The translations under genes were made by a program, and so were the position numbers. The notes beneath the pieces were generated by a model. It was not told where the DNA came from. It made no database searches and saw only the letters and a list, made by a program, of their open reading frames with translations. DNA of 64,000 nucleotides from positions 62,001-126,000 of the forward strand of contig CAKRMK010000005.1 in assembly GCA_934364795.1 (NCBI GenBank), written 5' to 3'. Positions within the stretch are counted from its first letter, which is position 1; the number at the start of each line of letters is the position of its first letter. Below are positions 18,401 to 26,154 of this stretch, in pieces. The DNA is from an uncultured Blautia sp. (lineage in GTDB: Bacteria > Bacillota > Clostridia > Lachnospirales > Lachnospiraceae).

Positions 18401-18875
18401 TGTGATCCTGGATGTGGCTGCGGAAATGAAAAGGGCAGGGATCGGTGCAGATGCGCTGATCATTGAGCTGACAGAAAGTGATCTTCTGGAGGAAAATATC
18501 AATGAGAAGCATTTCCTTACAGAGTTAAAAAGAATGGGAATCAAGCTGGCACTGGATGATTTTGGAACCGGTTATTCTAATTTCCATTATCTTAGCGAGC
18601 TGAATCCTGCAATTATCAAAATCGACCGTTCCTTTACTGCAAGTGCTGTGGCTGATGAGGGTGAGTATTACCTTTTGAATCAGTTTTGCAGTATGATCCA
18701 TAATCTTCATTTGAAGCTTTGCATCGAGGGAGTGGAAAATGAGGAAGAATGGGCGAAAATCAGTCGGCTGAAGCCTGATTTCAGCCAGGGCTTTATGTGG
18801 GGAAAACCTTGCAGATATGAAGATTTTGTGCAGCAGTTTGTGAAGGAAGAGAGTGAAGTGGCACGATTTTATTAA
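15495..18875 (+). CDS. Membrane cyclic-di-GMP protein: 7TM, GGDEF, PAS-like, degenerate GGDEF, EAL
   Basis: A 1126-residue protein. An N-terminal anchor and an extracytoplasmic domain (about 30-155) are followed by seven hydrophobic segments (160-370), as in 7TM-DISM receptors. GGDEF domain 1 has RIGGDEFAYVY (near 458) and DLDNLKEINDNFGH, so it should make cyclic di-GMP. A PAS-like region (545-690) and a second GGDEF domain follow; the latter reads KMASDEFLIL and is probably inactive. The EAL domain has GAEALMRF (near 899), INVSQ, ELTES, DDFGTGYSN (near 1020) and IEGVE, so the phosphodiesterase residues look intact. The product may therefore both make and degrade the messenger. Terminator downstream. 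Confidence 0.88.
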   Translation: MKIEKKLWITLFLSGIFAVCFSCWIFSMSTGREKMPFNNTLELKTEESVDEGVKIETAVLPEEFNIPRSILFKTTHTKVEIWLDENQIYQYGNEENAPAFLKSTGTYWHVVDIPGNCGGKTLEIRIIPVYSGYYGNSVDVVFGSKGDCVLKRLGDCLGTLIISCGILFAGIVSLILYFAAVRNKKNGNGEIFLNLGIFSLLIALWSMQQCGFLQFLISDGRTLYFVDLFTFFLFPVPFNFLLYDICKSKYRKGALYLPVLYLLNMAVAVFLQCTGVIDIFQLLPAAHVLMLINVVYTVVLIRYEAKNEKNESARYFKYPMYIIMCFGMMEMLLYYVRKFQNTSVFLPLGTMIFIIMLIWIQVSRYYDQYIQRQKILYLQKMANMDMLTEAMNRNAYEDMVKYLDEQEIELRTTGVVLFDLDNLKEINDNFGHAKGDEALKLCYQCIRQTFLQEKNCFRIGGDEFAYVYHSDEKGQIADKLKTLDRLLKDTARNLSYPLSVSAGYAYYTPDIDIDFKDIVRRSDTMLYRQKRRKKMLRKNVPDDARPYMEKHQAEMITDEVIFREKKFQNITPEELCSVIDLLSPSTDDYPYFIDFRTDFYYIAPQALERFCIPKNEFHDVMEQHREFVYGPDYQLLKDEFKDLLSTERCTHNLEYRWLDLKRKPVWINCRGYVVRDDELKPLYMMGCINEIGEKQKADNVSGFLGERALREYLKTLDGVLEKGCFLRLGIDHFKEINENFGWEYGDFVLRETAACISSCLSENQKVYKMASDEFLILDTVSDRVQEARELYDQVREAIDRFIEENEFAVMFTVSGGILPLHDLEEKSYSEAMKRSDFSLNEEKKLGRNRCYIFQEEKYLRFLRKRELTQELREAVRKGFRGFEAFYQPVFKAEDGSLYGAEALMRFTSEKFNMVSPAEFIPILEESGLIIPAGRWMMREAMGKCSEIRKRIPEFQVSINVSQVQAAKSDVILDVAAEMKRAGIGADALIIELTESDLLEENINEKHFLTELKRMGIKLALDDFGTGYSNFHYLSELNPAIIKIDRSFTASAVADEGEYYLLNQFCSMIHNLHLKLCIEGVENEEEWAKISRLKPDFSQGFMWGKPCRYEDFVQQFVKEESEVARFY

Positions 18876-18935
18876 TATCAGGCATAAATGTGATAGCTTT
18901 TTGTCAGAAAAAATGTATATTGTTAATGAAAAAGA

Positions 18936-18968
18936 AATGTCCCTGGAATGATCTGAGGGACATTTTTT
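18936..18968 (+). terminator. Terminator after the GGDEF-EAL gene
   Basis: AATGTCCCT and AGGGACATT enclose an 11-base loop, followed by a T run. It lies 60 bases past the stop codon. Confidence 0.85.
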
Positions 18969-19038
18969 ACAGGGAAAATTTTCCATAACCGGGGCTGCAG
19001 AAAGCTTTTTTAAACACACTACAAAGCGGGAGGTTCGT

Positions 19039-19757
19039 ATGAAATACAATTTTAATAAGGGTTGGATTTGCTATAAAACAGGAGACTGGGAACATGCATT
19101 TAAAGTTACGCTTCCCCATGATGCCATGCAACTGGATGCGCGAAGTGAGACAAGTGCGGGCGGTACGAATACCGGCTGGTATGAGGCGCTGGATTATACA
19201 TACGAGAAAACATTTGTGCTGCCACAAGATGCAAAAGAGCAGAAAATAATTCTGGAATTCGAGGGTGTTTACCGTAAGGCAACGGTTTACATAAATGGAA
19301 AAAAGGCAGCATATCATTCCTACGGATATCTTGGATTTTATATTGATGCAACGAAGTATCTGAAATTTGAAGAGGAAAATATAATCCGAGTGGAAGTGCT
19401 CAATCATGATCAGCCAAACAGCCGCTGGTATTCCGGAACTGGAATTTACCGCCCGGTGTGGCTGCATGTAGTGCCGAAAAAACATCTGCGTTTTGACAGT
19501 ATAAAGATTACCACACTGGATTACAAGGAGCCCAAAATCCGTGTGGAGGCATGGCCAAATGCGGAGGGGGAAGTAACAGTAGAAATACTGGAAGCCCCGG
19601 TAAAATCATGGGAAGAATTGAAGATCAAAGCGCTGAAACTGACACTTATTATGGAGAGGCACTGGCAATTATCCGTCCATGGGAAGGTGCAAAGAAAATC
19701 GTAGTAAATGCACAGTCAAAGTTTGGAAATGCACAGGCAGAAATAGAAGTAATCTGA
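19039..19757 (+). pseudogene. GH2 glycosidase remnant with the catalytic centre deleted
   Basis: The first 200 codons encode the N-terminal jelly-roll domain of a GH2 beta-galactosidase or glucuronidase (KVTLPHDAM, GTNTGWYEALDYTYEKTF, NSRWYSGTGIYRPVWLHV) and the start of the Ig-like domain. The catalytic barrel is missing. After about 19610 the recognisable sequence continues in another frame as TYYGEALAIIRPWEG and ends FGNAQAEIEVI, which resembles the extreme C-terminus of GH2 proteins. So a large internal deletion joined the two ends out of frame. The in-frame product stops at 19704 (221 residues). The start and ribosome site (GCGGGAGG) remain intact. Confidence 0.75.
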
Positions 19758-19780
19758 CAGAAAAAATGAAAAACTTTTAC

Positions 19781-19808
19781 TTGCTAAATTGTGAAAGCCT
19801 GTTAAAAT
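19781..19808 (+). promoter_or_regulatory. Probable promoter of the RelA/SpoT-domain gene
   Basis: TTGCTA and TAAAAT are separated by 16 bases, about 40 bases upstream of ATG 19846. Confidence 0.45.
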
Positions 19809-19845
19809 ATGTATAAAATACGCTTTGCTCTATGAGGTGACAGCT

Positions 19846-20835
19846 ATGATTACACTAAATGATTACTTATATTCAGGAGATACAGTATTAAAAATTTTAC
19901 AGAAATACACAGAAGATTTACGCCGGGAAGCCAGAGAAAATCACAACGAGATTGATCTTATGCACAGCAATTTCCTTCTTCAGATCACGGAACTGTTGGA
20001 GCATAATGATTTCCTTACTGCACAGTCCCAGAAAATCCGCGAATTTTATAAATACATGGCAAAAGAATATCCTTTTCTTGCATTTACGTTCAAGGGAAGA
20101 ATCAAATCCCTGATCCGTGCAGAGGAGAAGTTTAATGGTTATATTGTGGAATATATTTATGATTATTACAGGAAAAATGGTACATATCCGTCAGTATCGG
20201 AGCTGAAAAACAGATTAAGCTGTTTTCGGGATTTTATTGCCTACAGAATTGTGGTCTGTATGCCAAGATGTCATTTAAAGCCAGGAGAAGATCAGGAACA
20301 GGCTTCTATCCGTTATTTGTATGAGATTGCAAATGCTCTTCCGGGCTTTTTGGAGGAAAGAGGATTTACTGCGGAATCTGCTTATGGCGTAAAGCTTAGC
20401 ACTTCTCCTTTGTTAAAAGAGGATGTGAAACCTTATTACAGGGATTACATTTGCGGTACCAGTGAATATGGCTATCAGTCCTTACATATTACTTTTTATG
20501 ATAACAGCTCCAGATCTTATATGGAAGTGCAGCTGCGTACACAGAAAATGGACGATATTGCAGAAATTGGTGCGGCCAATCATCTGGGATATGAAAAAAG
20601 GCAGCAGGATGAGCGTGCCAGAAGAGATGCAATTCCCAAAGGGGAATGTATTTATTTTGATGATGCCTATGAGCGGGGAATGCAGCTTCTGCAGCTGGAA
20701 TTGTCTGAATTGGATGTAAATATGTTTTCTGCTGTAAACAACAGTCTGATTAATGATGGCTGTGGGCTGTTTCGAGGCAGACTGATTTTGCCTTACGAGC
20801 ATTTGTCAAGATTTCAAAATGATGTGATAGATTAA
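19846..20835 (+). CDS. RelA/SpoT-domain (p)ppGpp synthetase-like protein
   Basis: A 329-residue protein with a single RelA/SpoT synthetase domain and no HD, TGS or ACT domains, hence a stand-alone alarmone synthetase. Seen motifs are FKGRIKSLIRAEEKF, FRDFIAYRIVV (the DxxAxR element), GYQSLHITF, MEVQLRTQKMDDIAE and ANHLGYE. It is longer than the usual 210-260-residue small synthetases: about 60 extra residues at the N-terminus precede the domain. ATG 19846 follows GAGGTGA; the frame is open upstream to TTG 19825. It would adjust (p)ppGpp under stress, but activity is inferred from the family. Confidence 0.8.
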   Translation: MITLNDYLYSGDTVLKILQKYTEDLRREARENHNEIDLMHSNFLLQITELLEHNDFLTAQSQKIREFYKYMAKEYPFLAFTFKGRIKSLIRAEEKFNGYIVEYIYDYYRKNGTYPSVSELKNRLSCFRDFIAYRIVVCMPRCHLKPGEDQEQASIRYLYEIANALPGFLEERGFTAESAYGVKLSTSPLLKEDVKPYYRDYICGTSEYGYQSLHITFYDNSSRSYMEVQLRTQKMDDIAEIGAANHLGYEKRQQDERARRDAIPKGECIYFDDAYERGMQLLQLELSELDVNMFSAVNNSLINDGCGLFRGRLILPYEHLSRFQNDVID

Positions 20836-20857
20836 AAATTGAAAAAAGAAAAATGAA

Positions 20858-20941
20858 AAATCCCTTCTGCAAAATTCTTTCGGGAGAATATTCAAAAGCC
20901 TGTGAATTGGTTTTTTGAATGATGCAGAGGGGATTTTTTTA
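20858..20941. terminator. Branched terminator between convergent genes
   Basis: AAATCCCTTCTGCA and TGCAGAGGGGATTTTTT form the outer stem; the inside holds two smaller hairpins (ATTCT/AGAAT and TTCAAAA/TTTTTTGAA). It lies between the synthetase and the convergent DUF2798 gene, and the A run on the other side could serve the minus strand. Confidence 0.75.
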
Positions 20942-20952
20942 CTTTAGCTGGA

Positions 20953-21414
20953 TTATTTGTTTTCCGGGAACATTTTACCGAAAATAAATCGGATAAGTGG
21001 TCCGCAGTACATAAGCTGCCAGAAGAAAGCAACCGGGAAGTTCATAAAGGTTGTCTGAAACCATACGGCAACAAACTGGGAACCTGCATTTTTAAATAAT
21101 AATGTTGCAATAAAGCTCATGATGGGGCACATAATACAGATAATCATAATGGAAATGGCAATTGTGATCACGATTGGTCTGTCCTGTGGAGTTACCATAC
21201 GAAATGCAAGCTTATGTGCAAGGTTATCTACTACAAATAATTCCAGTACAAATGCAACCGGCCACATAATCTTCATTTCACCGAAAGCCATTAAAAATAC
21301 CTGATTGGTCATTCCACCGATGTTCAGGGAAATATTGTAACAGATCATGGCATAAACCATGAGAAAAGACATCATCAGGGTAAAAATTACATTTTGAAAT
21401 TTTGTTTTTGGCAT
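20953..21414 (-). CDS. DUF2798-type small membrane protein
   Basis: A 153-residue protein with four predicted membrane segments, of the DUF2798 type (MPKTKFQNVIFTLMMSFLMV at the start, MTPQDRP-like loop, and two conserved repeats). ATG 21414 has AAGGAGAAC upstream; the longer frame to 21456 is not needed. Function is unknown. Two matching palindromes lie 38-76 bases upstream, so it is likely controlled by a dimeric repressor, probably of the MarR or TetR kind. No regulator gene is adjacent. Confidence 0.75.
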   Translation of the reverse strand: MPKTKFQNVIFTLMMSFLMVYAMICYNISLNIGGMTNQVFLMAFGEMKIMWPVAFVLELFVVDNLAHKLAFRMVTPQDRPIVITIAISIMIICIMCPIMSFIATLLFKNAGSQFVAVWFQTTFMNFPVAFFWQLMYCGPLIRFIFGKMFPENK

Positions 21415-21775
21415 AAAACTGTTCTCCTTTTTGAATTTTGGGTACAAAAAAGACACATGTGTTGTTCGTTATCAAGCGTACACTTGTGTCGTTTCCAATT
21501 TTATACCAGAGCTAATTTGTTATTTAATTGTTCAACGAGTGCTTATTATAACAGAAAAAAAGAAAATTGCAACAGAAAAATATAAGTATTTTAGAATGGG
21601 TTTGAAAAAGGCTTTAGAGGATATGTTAAAGAATCAGCAGGATATGCAAGGAGCTGGCAGTTTGTGCAATTGTGGAAAAATCTTTTTTTATTATGTTACT
21701 ATATAAATGGTGTCATGATCATTAAATGATTTATTATGTAAGCGTAGAATTAAACTGCCGGGGGAGGATTTTTGC
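21415..21775. other. Intergenic region upstream of the GH43 gene
   Basis: Apart from the operators at 21452-21490, I see no gene in these 360 bases. A 37-codon frame starting at 21598 has no ribosome site. TTACTATATAAAT near 21700 could be the -10 region of the GH43 gene. Confidence 0.3.
21452..21490 (-). promoter_or_regulatory. Paired palindromic operators upstream of the DUF2798 gene
   Basis: ACACATGTGT at 21453-21462 and ACACTTGTGT at 21480-21489 are flanked by matching bases (GACACATG and, on the other strand, GACACAAG) and are 27 bases apart, close to three helical turns. This fits two dimers bound on the same face. Confidence 0.5.
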
Positions 21776-23281
21776 ATGAAAAAACAGGTTTTTAATCCAT
21801 ATATGCCAGGATGGGAATACGTGCCGGATGGGGAACCACATGTATTTGGGGACAGAGTGTATGTTTATGGTTCTCATGACAGATTTGGAGCTCCCATATT
21901 TTGTGTCAACGATTATGTATGCTGGTCTGCACCTGTGAAAGATTTATCAGACTGGAAATATGAGGGGATAATCTACCGTAAAAAACAGGATCCTCACAAT
22001 AAAACAGGACTGCGTTGTCTGTATGCGCCTGATGTTACACAGGGGCCGGACGGGCGCTTTTATTTATATTATGCATTTGATTTTATGGGAGAAATGGGAG
22101 TGGCTGTGTGTGACACTCCAGCTGGAAAATATGAGTTTTACGGGCATGTTCACTTTAAAGACGGACATATCTGGGGAACAAAAAGCGGGGAACCCTTTCC
22201 TTTTGATCCGGGAGTTCTTACAGACGAAGATGGAAAAGTTTATTTGTATTCCGGATTTGCCACCAAGGTTCCTTTTTTTGCTTCAAGAGGACACAATCTT
22301 ACAAACGAAGGCGGTGTAGTACTGGAGCTGGAACAGGATATGGTCACGATTAAGGATGGACCAACACTTCTTTTTCCAATAAAAGGAAAAAAAGGAGCAT
22401 TCCCGGATCATGCATTTTTTGAAGCAAGCTCCATTCGGAAAATAGATGGGAAATATTGTTTCGTTTATTCCTCCCAGCATAATCATGAATTATGCTACGC
22501 AATGGCTGAGAGCCCGAAAGGTCCTTTTGTCTATGGCGGGACACTGGTGGATCTTGGTGATCTTTATCTGGATGGAAATACGGATGAAAAAAAGGCTGCA
22601 AATTATCTGGGAAATACTCATGGTGGAATGGTAGAAATTGATGGTCAGTGGTATATTTTTTATCACCGTCAGACCAACAGAAGTTCTTATGCAAGACAAG
22701 GCTGTGCGGAGAAACTGTACAGAAGAATTGACGGTGGATTTTTGCAGGCAGAAATAACCAGCTGTGGCTTAAATGCCGGTCCCCTTAATGGAATTGGGAA
22801 ATATCCTGCAAGTATTGCCTGTAACCTCTGGGCAAAGGAAGGAACCGGACGGTATGACTGTACTGCCCCAGGCCGTGTTTTTGCCAGACATCCGTATTTT
22901 ACCCAAAGGACAAAAGACGGGGAACAAAGGGATACGCAATATATTGCAAACATGCGTGACGGGGCAGTGGCAGGATTTAAGTATTTTCATATGGGACAGG
23001 CTGCTGAAATTGAAATTGAGATCCAGGGAAATGGAAAAGGTGTTATGCAGGTGTCCGATAGGAAAGATTTTTCCCATATAAATGGAGAAATCGTAATTCA
23101 TGATGGGAAATTTTCTTCGGATAATAAGCGCAGATATTTGCGAAAAGAGAACAAGAACCTGGGGAAAACTGTAGAAATTTTTACTGGAAACTTAAACATA
23201 GAAGAAGGACGAAAACCCTTATTTTTCCGCTATAAAGGAACTGGAAAAATTGATTTTATCAGTTTTACACTTAAGAGCTGA
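21776..23281 (+). CDS. Glycoside hydrolase family 43 enzyme
   Basis: A 501-residue enzyme without a signal peptide, so cytoplasmic, acting on imported arabino- or xylo-oligosaccharides. Residues 1-300 form the five-bladed propeller: the N-terminal VYVYGSHD segment, APDV (Asp85, the pKa-modulating residue), DPGVLTDEDGKVYLYSG and the acid Glu in FFEASSIRKIDGKY (about 215). The C-terminal 150 residues look like a CBM6-type beta-sandwich (GKIDFISFTLKS at the end). The start ATG 21776 has GGGGGAGG. The substrate cannot be told from sequence alone. Confidence 0.85.
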   Translation: MKKQVFNPYMPGWEYVPDGEPHVFGDRVYVYGSHDRFGAPIFCVNDYVCWSAPVKDLSDWKYEGIIYRKKQDPHNKTGLRCLYAPDVTQGPDGRFYLYYAFDFMGEMGVAVCDTPAGKYEFYGHVHFKDGHIWGTKSGEPFPFDPGVLTDEDGKVYLYSGFATKVPFFASRGHNLTNEGGVVLELEQDMVTIKDGPTLLFPIKGKKGAFPDHAFFEASSIRKIDGKYCFVYSSQHNHELCYAMAESPKGPFVYGGTLVDLGDLYLDGNTDEKKAANYLGNTHGGMVEIDGQWYIFYHRQTNRSSYARQGCAEKLYRRIDGGFLQAEITSCGLNAGPLNGIGKYPASIACNLWAKEGTGRYDCTAPGRVFARHPYFTQRTKDGEQRDTQYIANMRDGAVAGFKYFHMGQAAEIEIEIQGNGKGVMQVSDRKDFSHINGEIVIHDGKFSSDNKRRYLRKENKNLGKTVEIFTGNLNIEEGRKPLFFRYKGTGKIDFISFTLKS

Positions 23282-23297
23282 CCGGAATTTGGACTAT

Positions 23298-23384
23298 ATA
23301 GCCCGTTATGATGTTTCGTCCGAACAAAATTTACTATAAATTAAGACGCACATCCTGCAGAAAGTGTTTTGAAAGCAAGCTTTA
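23298..23384 (+). repeat. TGTGACGCACAT-family dispersed repeat, degenerate copy 2
   Basis: ATAGCCCGTTATG followed by TTAAGACGCACATCCTGCAGAAAG, corresponding to copy 1 at 11895 with many changes. It is intergenic, directly after the GH43 gene. Confidence 0.55.
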
Positions 23385-23475
23385 ATGTTTGATCGTTCCT
23401 GTTAAATAATTTTAGTGAAGTGTCTTTGAAAATTAAAAGAAATTTTGAGGCATAATTTGGAAGCGAGGAAGAATT

Positions 23476-23505
23476 AAAAAAGCTCCGCGGTTTTTGCGGA
23501 GCTTT
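23476..23505 (-). terminator. Terminator of the 171-residue membrane protein gene
   Basis: AAAGCTCCGC and GCGGAGCTTT form a perfect 10-base stem with a short loop; on the minus strand it is followed by TTTTT. It is placed just past the stop at 23512. Confidence 0.85.
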
Positions 23506-23511
23506 CCAGTA

Positions 23512-24027
23512 TTATTTCTTTTTCTTGGATTTCTTGCCCTGTTTCTGATCATTCTGGGCTTTCTGTGCTGCCTGTGCTTCTTCGGCAGTTTTCTTAAAGC
23601 GGGCGAAAAAGCCTTTTTTCTTCTTAGCCGGAGCCTCCAGATTACCACGGATTCCCTTTACACCTACTATGTAAAGTCCGCTGACTTCTGCTTTGATCTC
23701 TTTCTTTACAGGGATAAGGTCGAATACCTTCTCATCTGCGATAAGGATAGAAATCTTCGGGCCAACCTTGGCCTTAACGATGGGAAGCTTGGAGCGGCGA
23801 AGAAGCTTAGGTGTCTGGTCAATGACCATCTGTGGGAGACCGGATTCCTTAAGTGGCATTCTCTTCTTATCAATAACGAGCATGGAAACGGTCTGTTTGC
23901 TTGCTTCGATCTGTGCCTGCTGTTCTTCCTGTTTCTTCTGGGTCTTCTTGCCGAAGAAATATAAACCAACGAGTAATCCGATGAGGATCACAAGAATTAC
24001 CAGAAGGACGATTGTTACTGGATGCAT
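23512..24027 (-). CDS. Hypothetical membrane-anchored protein with Lys-rich tail
   Basis: A 171-residue protein. Residues 4-26 are one transmembrane segment, followed by KKTQKK and a Gln/Glu-rich stretch. A compact middle part (50-130) has VSMLVIDKKRMPLKESGLP and KAKVGPKISILIADEKVFDLIP, and looks conserved. The end is extremely basic (KKKKGFFARF, then KSKKKK). AGGAGGATAAGT before ATG 24027 supports the start. No function can be given; the charges suggest a cytoplasmic domain near the membrane, perhaps touching nucleic acid or acidic lipids. Confidence 0.65.
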   Translation of the reverse strand: MHPVTIVLLVILVILIGLLVGLYFFGKKTQKKQEEQQAQIEASKQTVSMLVIDKKRMPLKESGLPQMVIDQTPKLLRRSKLPIVKAKVGPKISILIADEKVFDLIPVKKEIKAEVSGLYIVGVKGIRGNLEAPAKKKKGFFARFKKTAEEAQAAQKAQNDQKQGKKSKKKK

Positions 24028-24153
24028 ACTTATCCTCCTACCATATAAAGTTTCTTGTTAGCTGCTGTTTCTGTAAAGAACAGTAGCTCTTATTGCATAA
24101 AATATATTTTAGCATTATTTGGCGAAAAAGGCAATTGTTTTACTTTATTTAGA

Positions 24154-24182
24154 TGGCAATTTCATTGGTTATCATGTATAAT
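24154..24182 (+). promoter_or_regulatory. Probable promoter of the NodB-domain protein gene
   Basis: TGGCAA and TATAAT are 17 bases apart, about 120 bases upstream of ATG 24302. The long leader shows no structure I recognise. Confidence 0.5.
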
Positions 24183-24301
24183 GAAACATGGTGATTACAA
24201 ATGGGATAGTTTTATCTGATATGGTTAAACTAATGTGAGAGATAATACGGACCCATTTTATGAGGGGGTAGCTGACAGGACGGATAAGGAGTTATACGAT
24301 T

Positions 24302-26047
24302 ATGAAAAAATCAGATACAGAGCAGACAGACCGTTCTGTTCTGAATGAAAACAGGCTTTCCCACGAAGATACTGCTGGGGAGCTTGATAGAGAATTACAG
24401 GAAATAGAAGAAGAATCCCGAAGAGAAGAACAGTTCTACGAGCAGAGACGACAAGAGCGGCATGAACGTATCCTAAGAAGAAGGAAGAGGCAGATCCGGA
24501 ACCGGAATCTGGCTCTTATTATTACTGCGCTGGCTGTTCTGGGAGCTTTGGGATATTTTTATGGAGACAGGATCGGTCTGAAGAAGGGAATGGAAACTCT
24601 TGTAGCGCAGGTGAAAGATCTGATTCCACAGAAGGATACTTCAGAGAGTAAAGCAAATCAAAGTACGGGAAATCAAAATACCGGAAATGGGAACTCTGAT
24701 GAAAGTAATGCACCGGTGGATGATGGACAGAATCAGGGTGATCAGAGTGTGCCTACAGTAACCCAGGCGTCTATAGAAGATACACAAAACACCATGCCGC
24801 AGGCGGCTGCAGCCGGAGCCGGGATTATCAGCCGGCAGCTTCGCCATGAGAAGAAAGTGCTGACTACAGCAAAGACCCGGGCCACCCAGTACGATTACGA
24901 TGGTGCCATCAGCCTGCTTCAGAATGACAATGCTTATGTCCGCAATGTGCATTTTCAGGAGGCGGCAGAGAAATACCAGAAGAAAAAAGATAAATGTGTG
25001 GCATGGTCCCCGGAGCAGGTAACGCATATTTTTTATCATTCTCTTATTGTAGATACATCCAGGGCATTTGATGGTGATTATAAACAGGATGGATATAATC
25101 AGGTTATGACCACTATGGAAGAGTTCAATAAGATCACCCAGATCATGTACGATGAGGGATATGTAATGGTGAATCTTTATGACCTGGCCGGACTTGATGA
25201 AAATGGAAACATGAAGGCAAAGGAGATTTATCTTCCGAAGGGAAAGACTCCTTTTGTACTTTCCCAGGATGATGTATGTTATTATCATTCCCAGGACGGA
25301 GATGGAATTGCCACCAAGCTTGTGGTAGATGAAGATGGTAAAGTACGTAATGAGTATGTGCAGGATGACGGAAGTACCGTAGTGGGAGATTATGATGTGG
25401 TTCCTCTTATTGATCGTTTCGTGGAGGAACATCCTGATTTTGCATATCACGGACATAAGGGAATTGTTGCACTTACCGGATACAATGGAATTTTGGGCTA
25501 TCGTACTGACATCAGTTACCAGACAAGACCGGATGACCTGAATGATGATAAGAAAGCATGGCTGGATGCACATCCGGATTTTGATCTGGAAACAGAGCGG
25601 GCAGGTGCAAAGGAAGTGGCAGATGCCATGAAGGCAGAGGGCTGGACTTTTGCAAGCCATACCTGGGGACATAAGAACATGTCTACGGTTTCCATGGAAC
25701 GTCTGGAAACAGACACCCAGAACTTTAAAGAAAATATTGATCCGCTTATTGGCGGCACAGATATTATTATTTTTGCCTTTGGTGCAGATATTAATACCGG
25801 TGGGGAATATACAGGAAATGAGAAATTCGATTATCTGAAATCCCAGGGTTATGATTATTACTGTAATGTGGATTCCAATCAATATTTTGTACAGATCACA
25901 GATCAGTATTTCCGAATGGGAAGAAGAAATGTGGATGGATACAGGATGTATTATAATCCGGAGATGCTTGCGGATTTATTTGATGTAAGCCAGGTCTTTG
26001 ATCCGTCAAGACCTACGCCGGTGCCACCGATGAACAGTGATTCATAA
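24302..26047 (+). CDS. Membrane-anchored polysaccharide deacetylase-like protein
   Basis: A 581-residue protein. A charged N-terminal region (1-65, Glu/Arg-rich) is followed by one transmembrane segment (about 69-90) and a low-complexity Asn/Ser/Gln linker (about 110-160). The C-terminal half is a NodB-type domain: HIFYHSLIVD, GIVALTGYNGILGYRTD (around 370) and SHTWGHKNM (around 451) supply the metal-binding histidines. The canonical TFDD motif is not seen, so the first catalytic Asp may come from FYHSLIVDTS. It probably modifies cell wall glycan outside the membrane. It starts a cluster with a folding lipoprotein, nagA and a second deacetylase. Confidence 0.75.
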   Translation: MKKSDTEQTDRSVLNENRLSHEDTAGELDRELQEIEEESRREEQFYEQRRQERHERILRRRKRQIRNRNLALIITALAVLGALGYFYGDRIGLKKGMETLVAQVKDLIPQKDTSESKANQSTGNQNTGNGNSDESNAPVDDGQNQGDQSVPTVTQASIEDTQNTMPQAAAAGAGIISRQLRHEKKVLTTAKTRATQYDYDGAISLLQNDNAYVRNVHFQEAAEKYQKKKDKCVAWSPEQVTHIFYHSLIVDTSRAFDGDYKQDGYNQVMTTMEEFNKITQIMYDEGYVMVNLYDLAGLDENGNMKAKEIYLPKGKTPFVLSQDDVCYYHSQDGDGIATKLVVDEDGKVRNEYVQDDGSTVVGDYDVVPLIDRFVEEHPDFAYHGHKGIVALTGYNGILGYRTDISYQTRPDDLNDDKKAWLDAHPDFDLETERAGAKEVADAMKAEGWTFASHTWGHKNMSTVSMERLETDTQNFKENIDPLIGGTDIIIFAFGADINTGGEYTGNEKFDYLKSQGYDYYCNVDSNQYFVQITDQYFRMGRRNVDGYRMYYNPEMLADLFDVSQVFDPSRPTPVPPMNSDS

Positions 26048-26154
26048 AAAAGATTATAATATTTTTCTTAAGAAAAAATGAATTGTGCTGGCGGGCTTTC
26101 TTTTTGAGAGAAAATGTGTTAGTTTATAAAGAGAATTTTTGAAGGGAGCAAATT

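Noticed and set aside
21598..21711. A 37-residue Cys-containing peptide gene upstream of the GH43 gene
   Set aside because: No ribosome site and no family resemblance; probably chance.
24641..25882. A 413-codon minus-strand frame opposite the first deacetylase
   Set aside because: Its composition is that of a shadow, it has no recognisable domain, and the plus-strand gene has NodB motifs.
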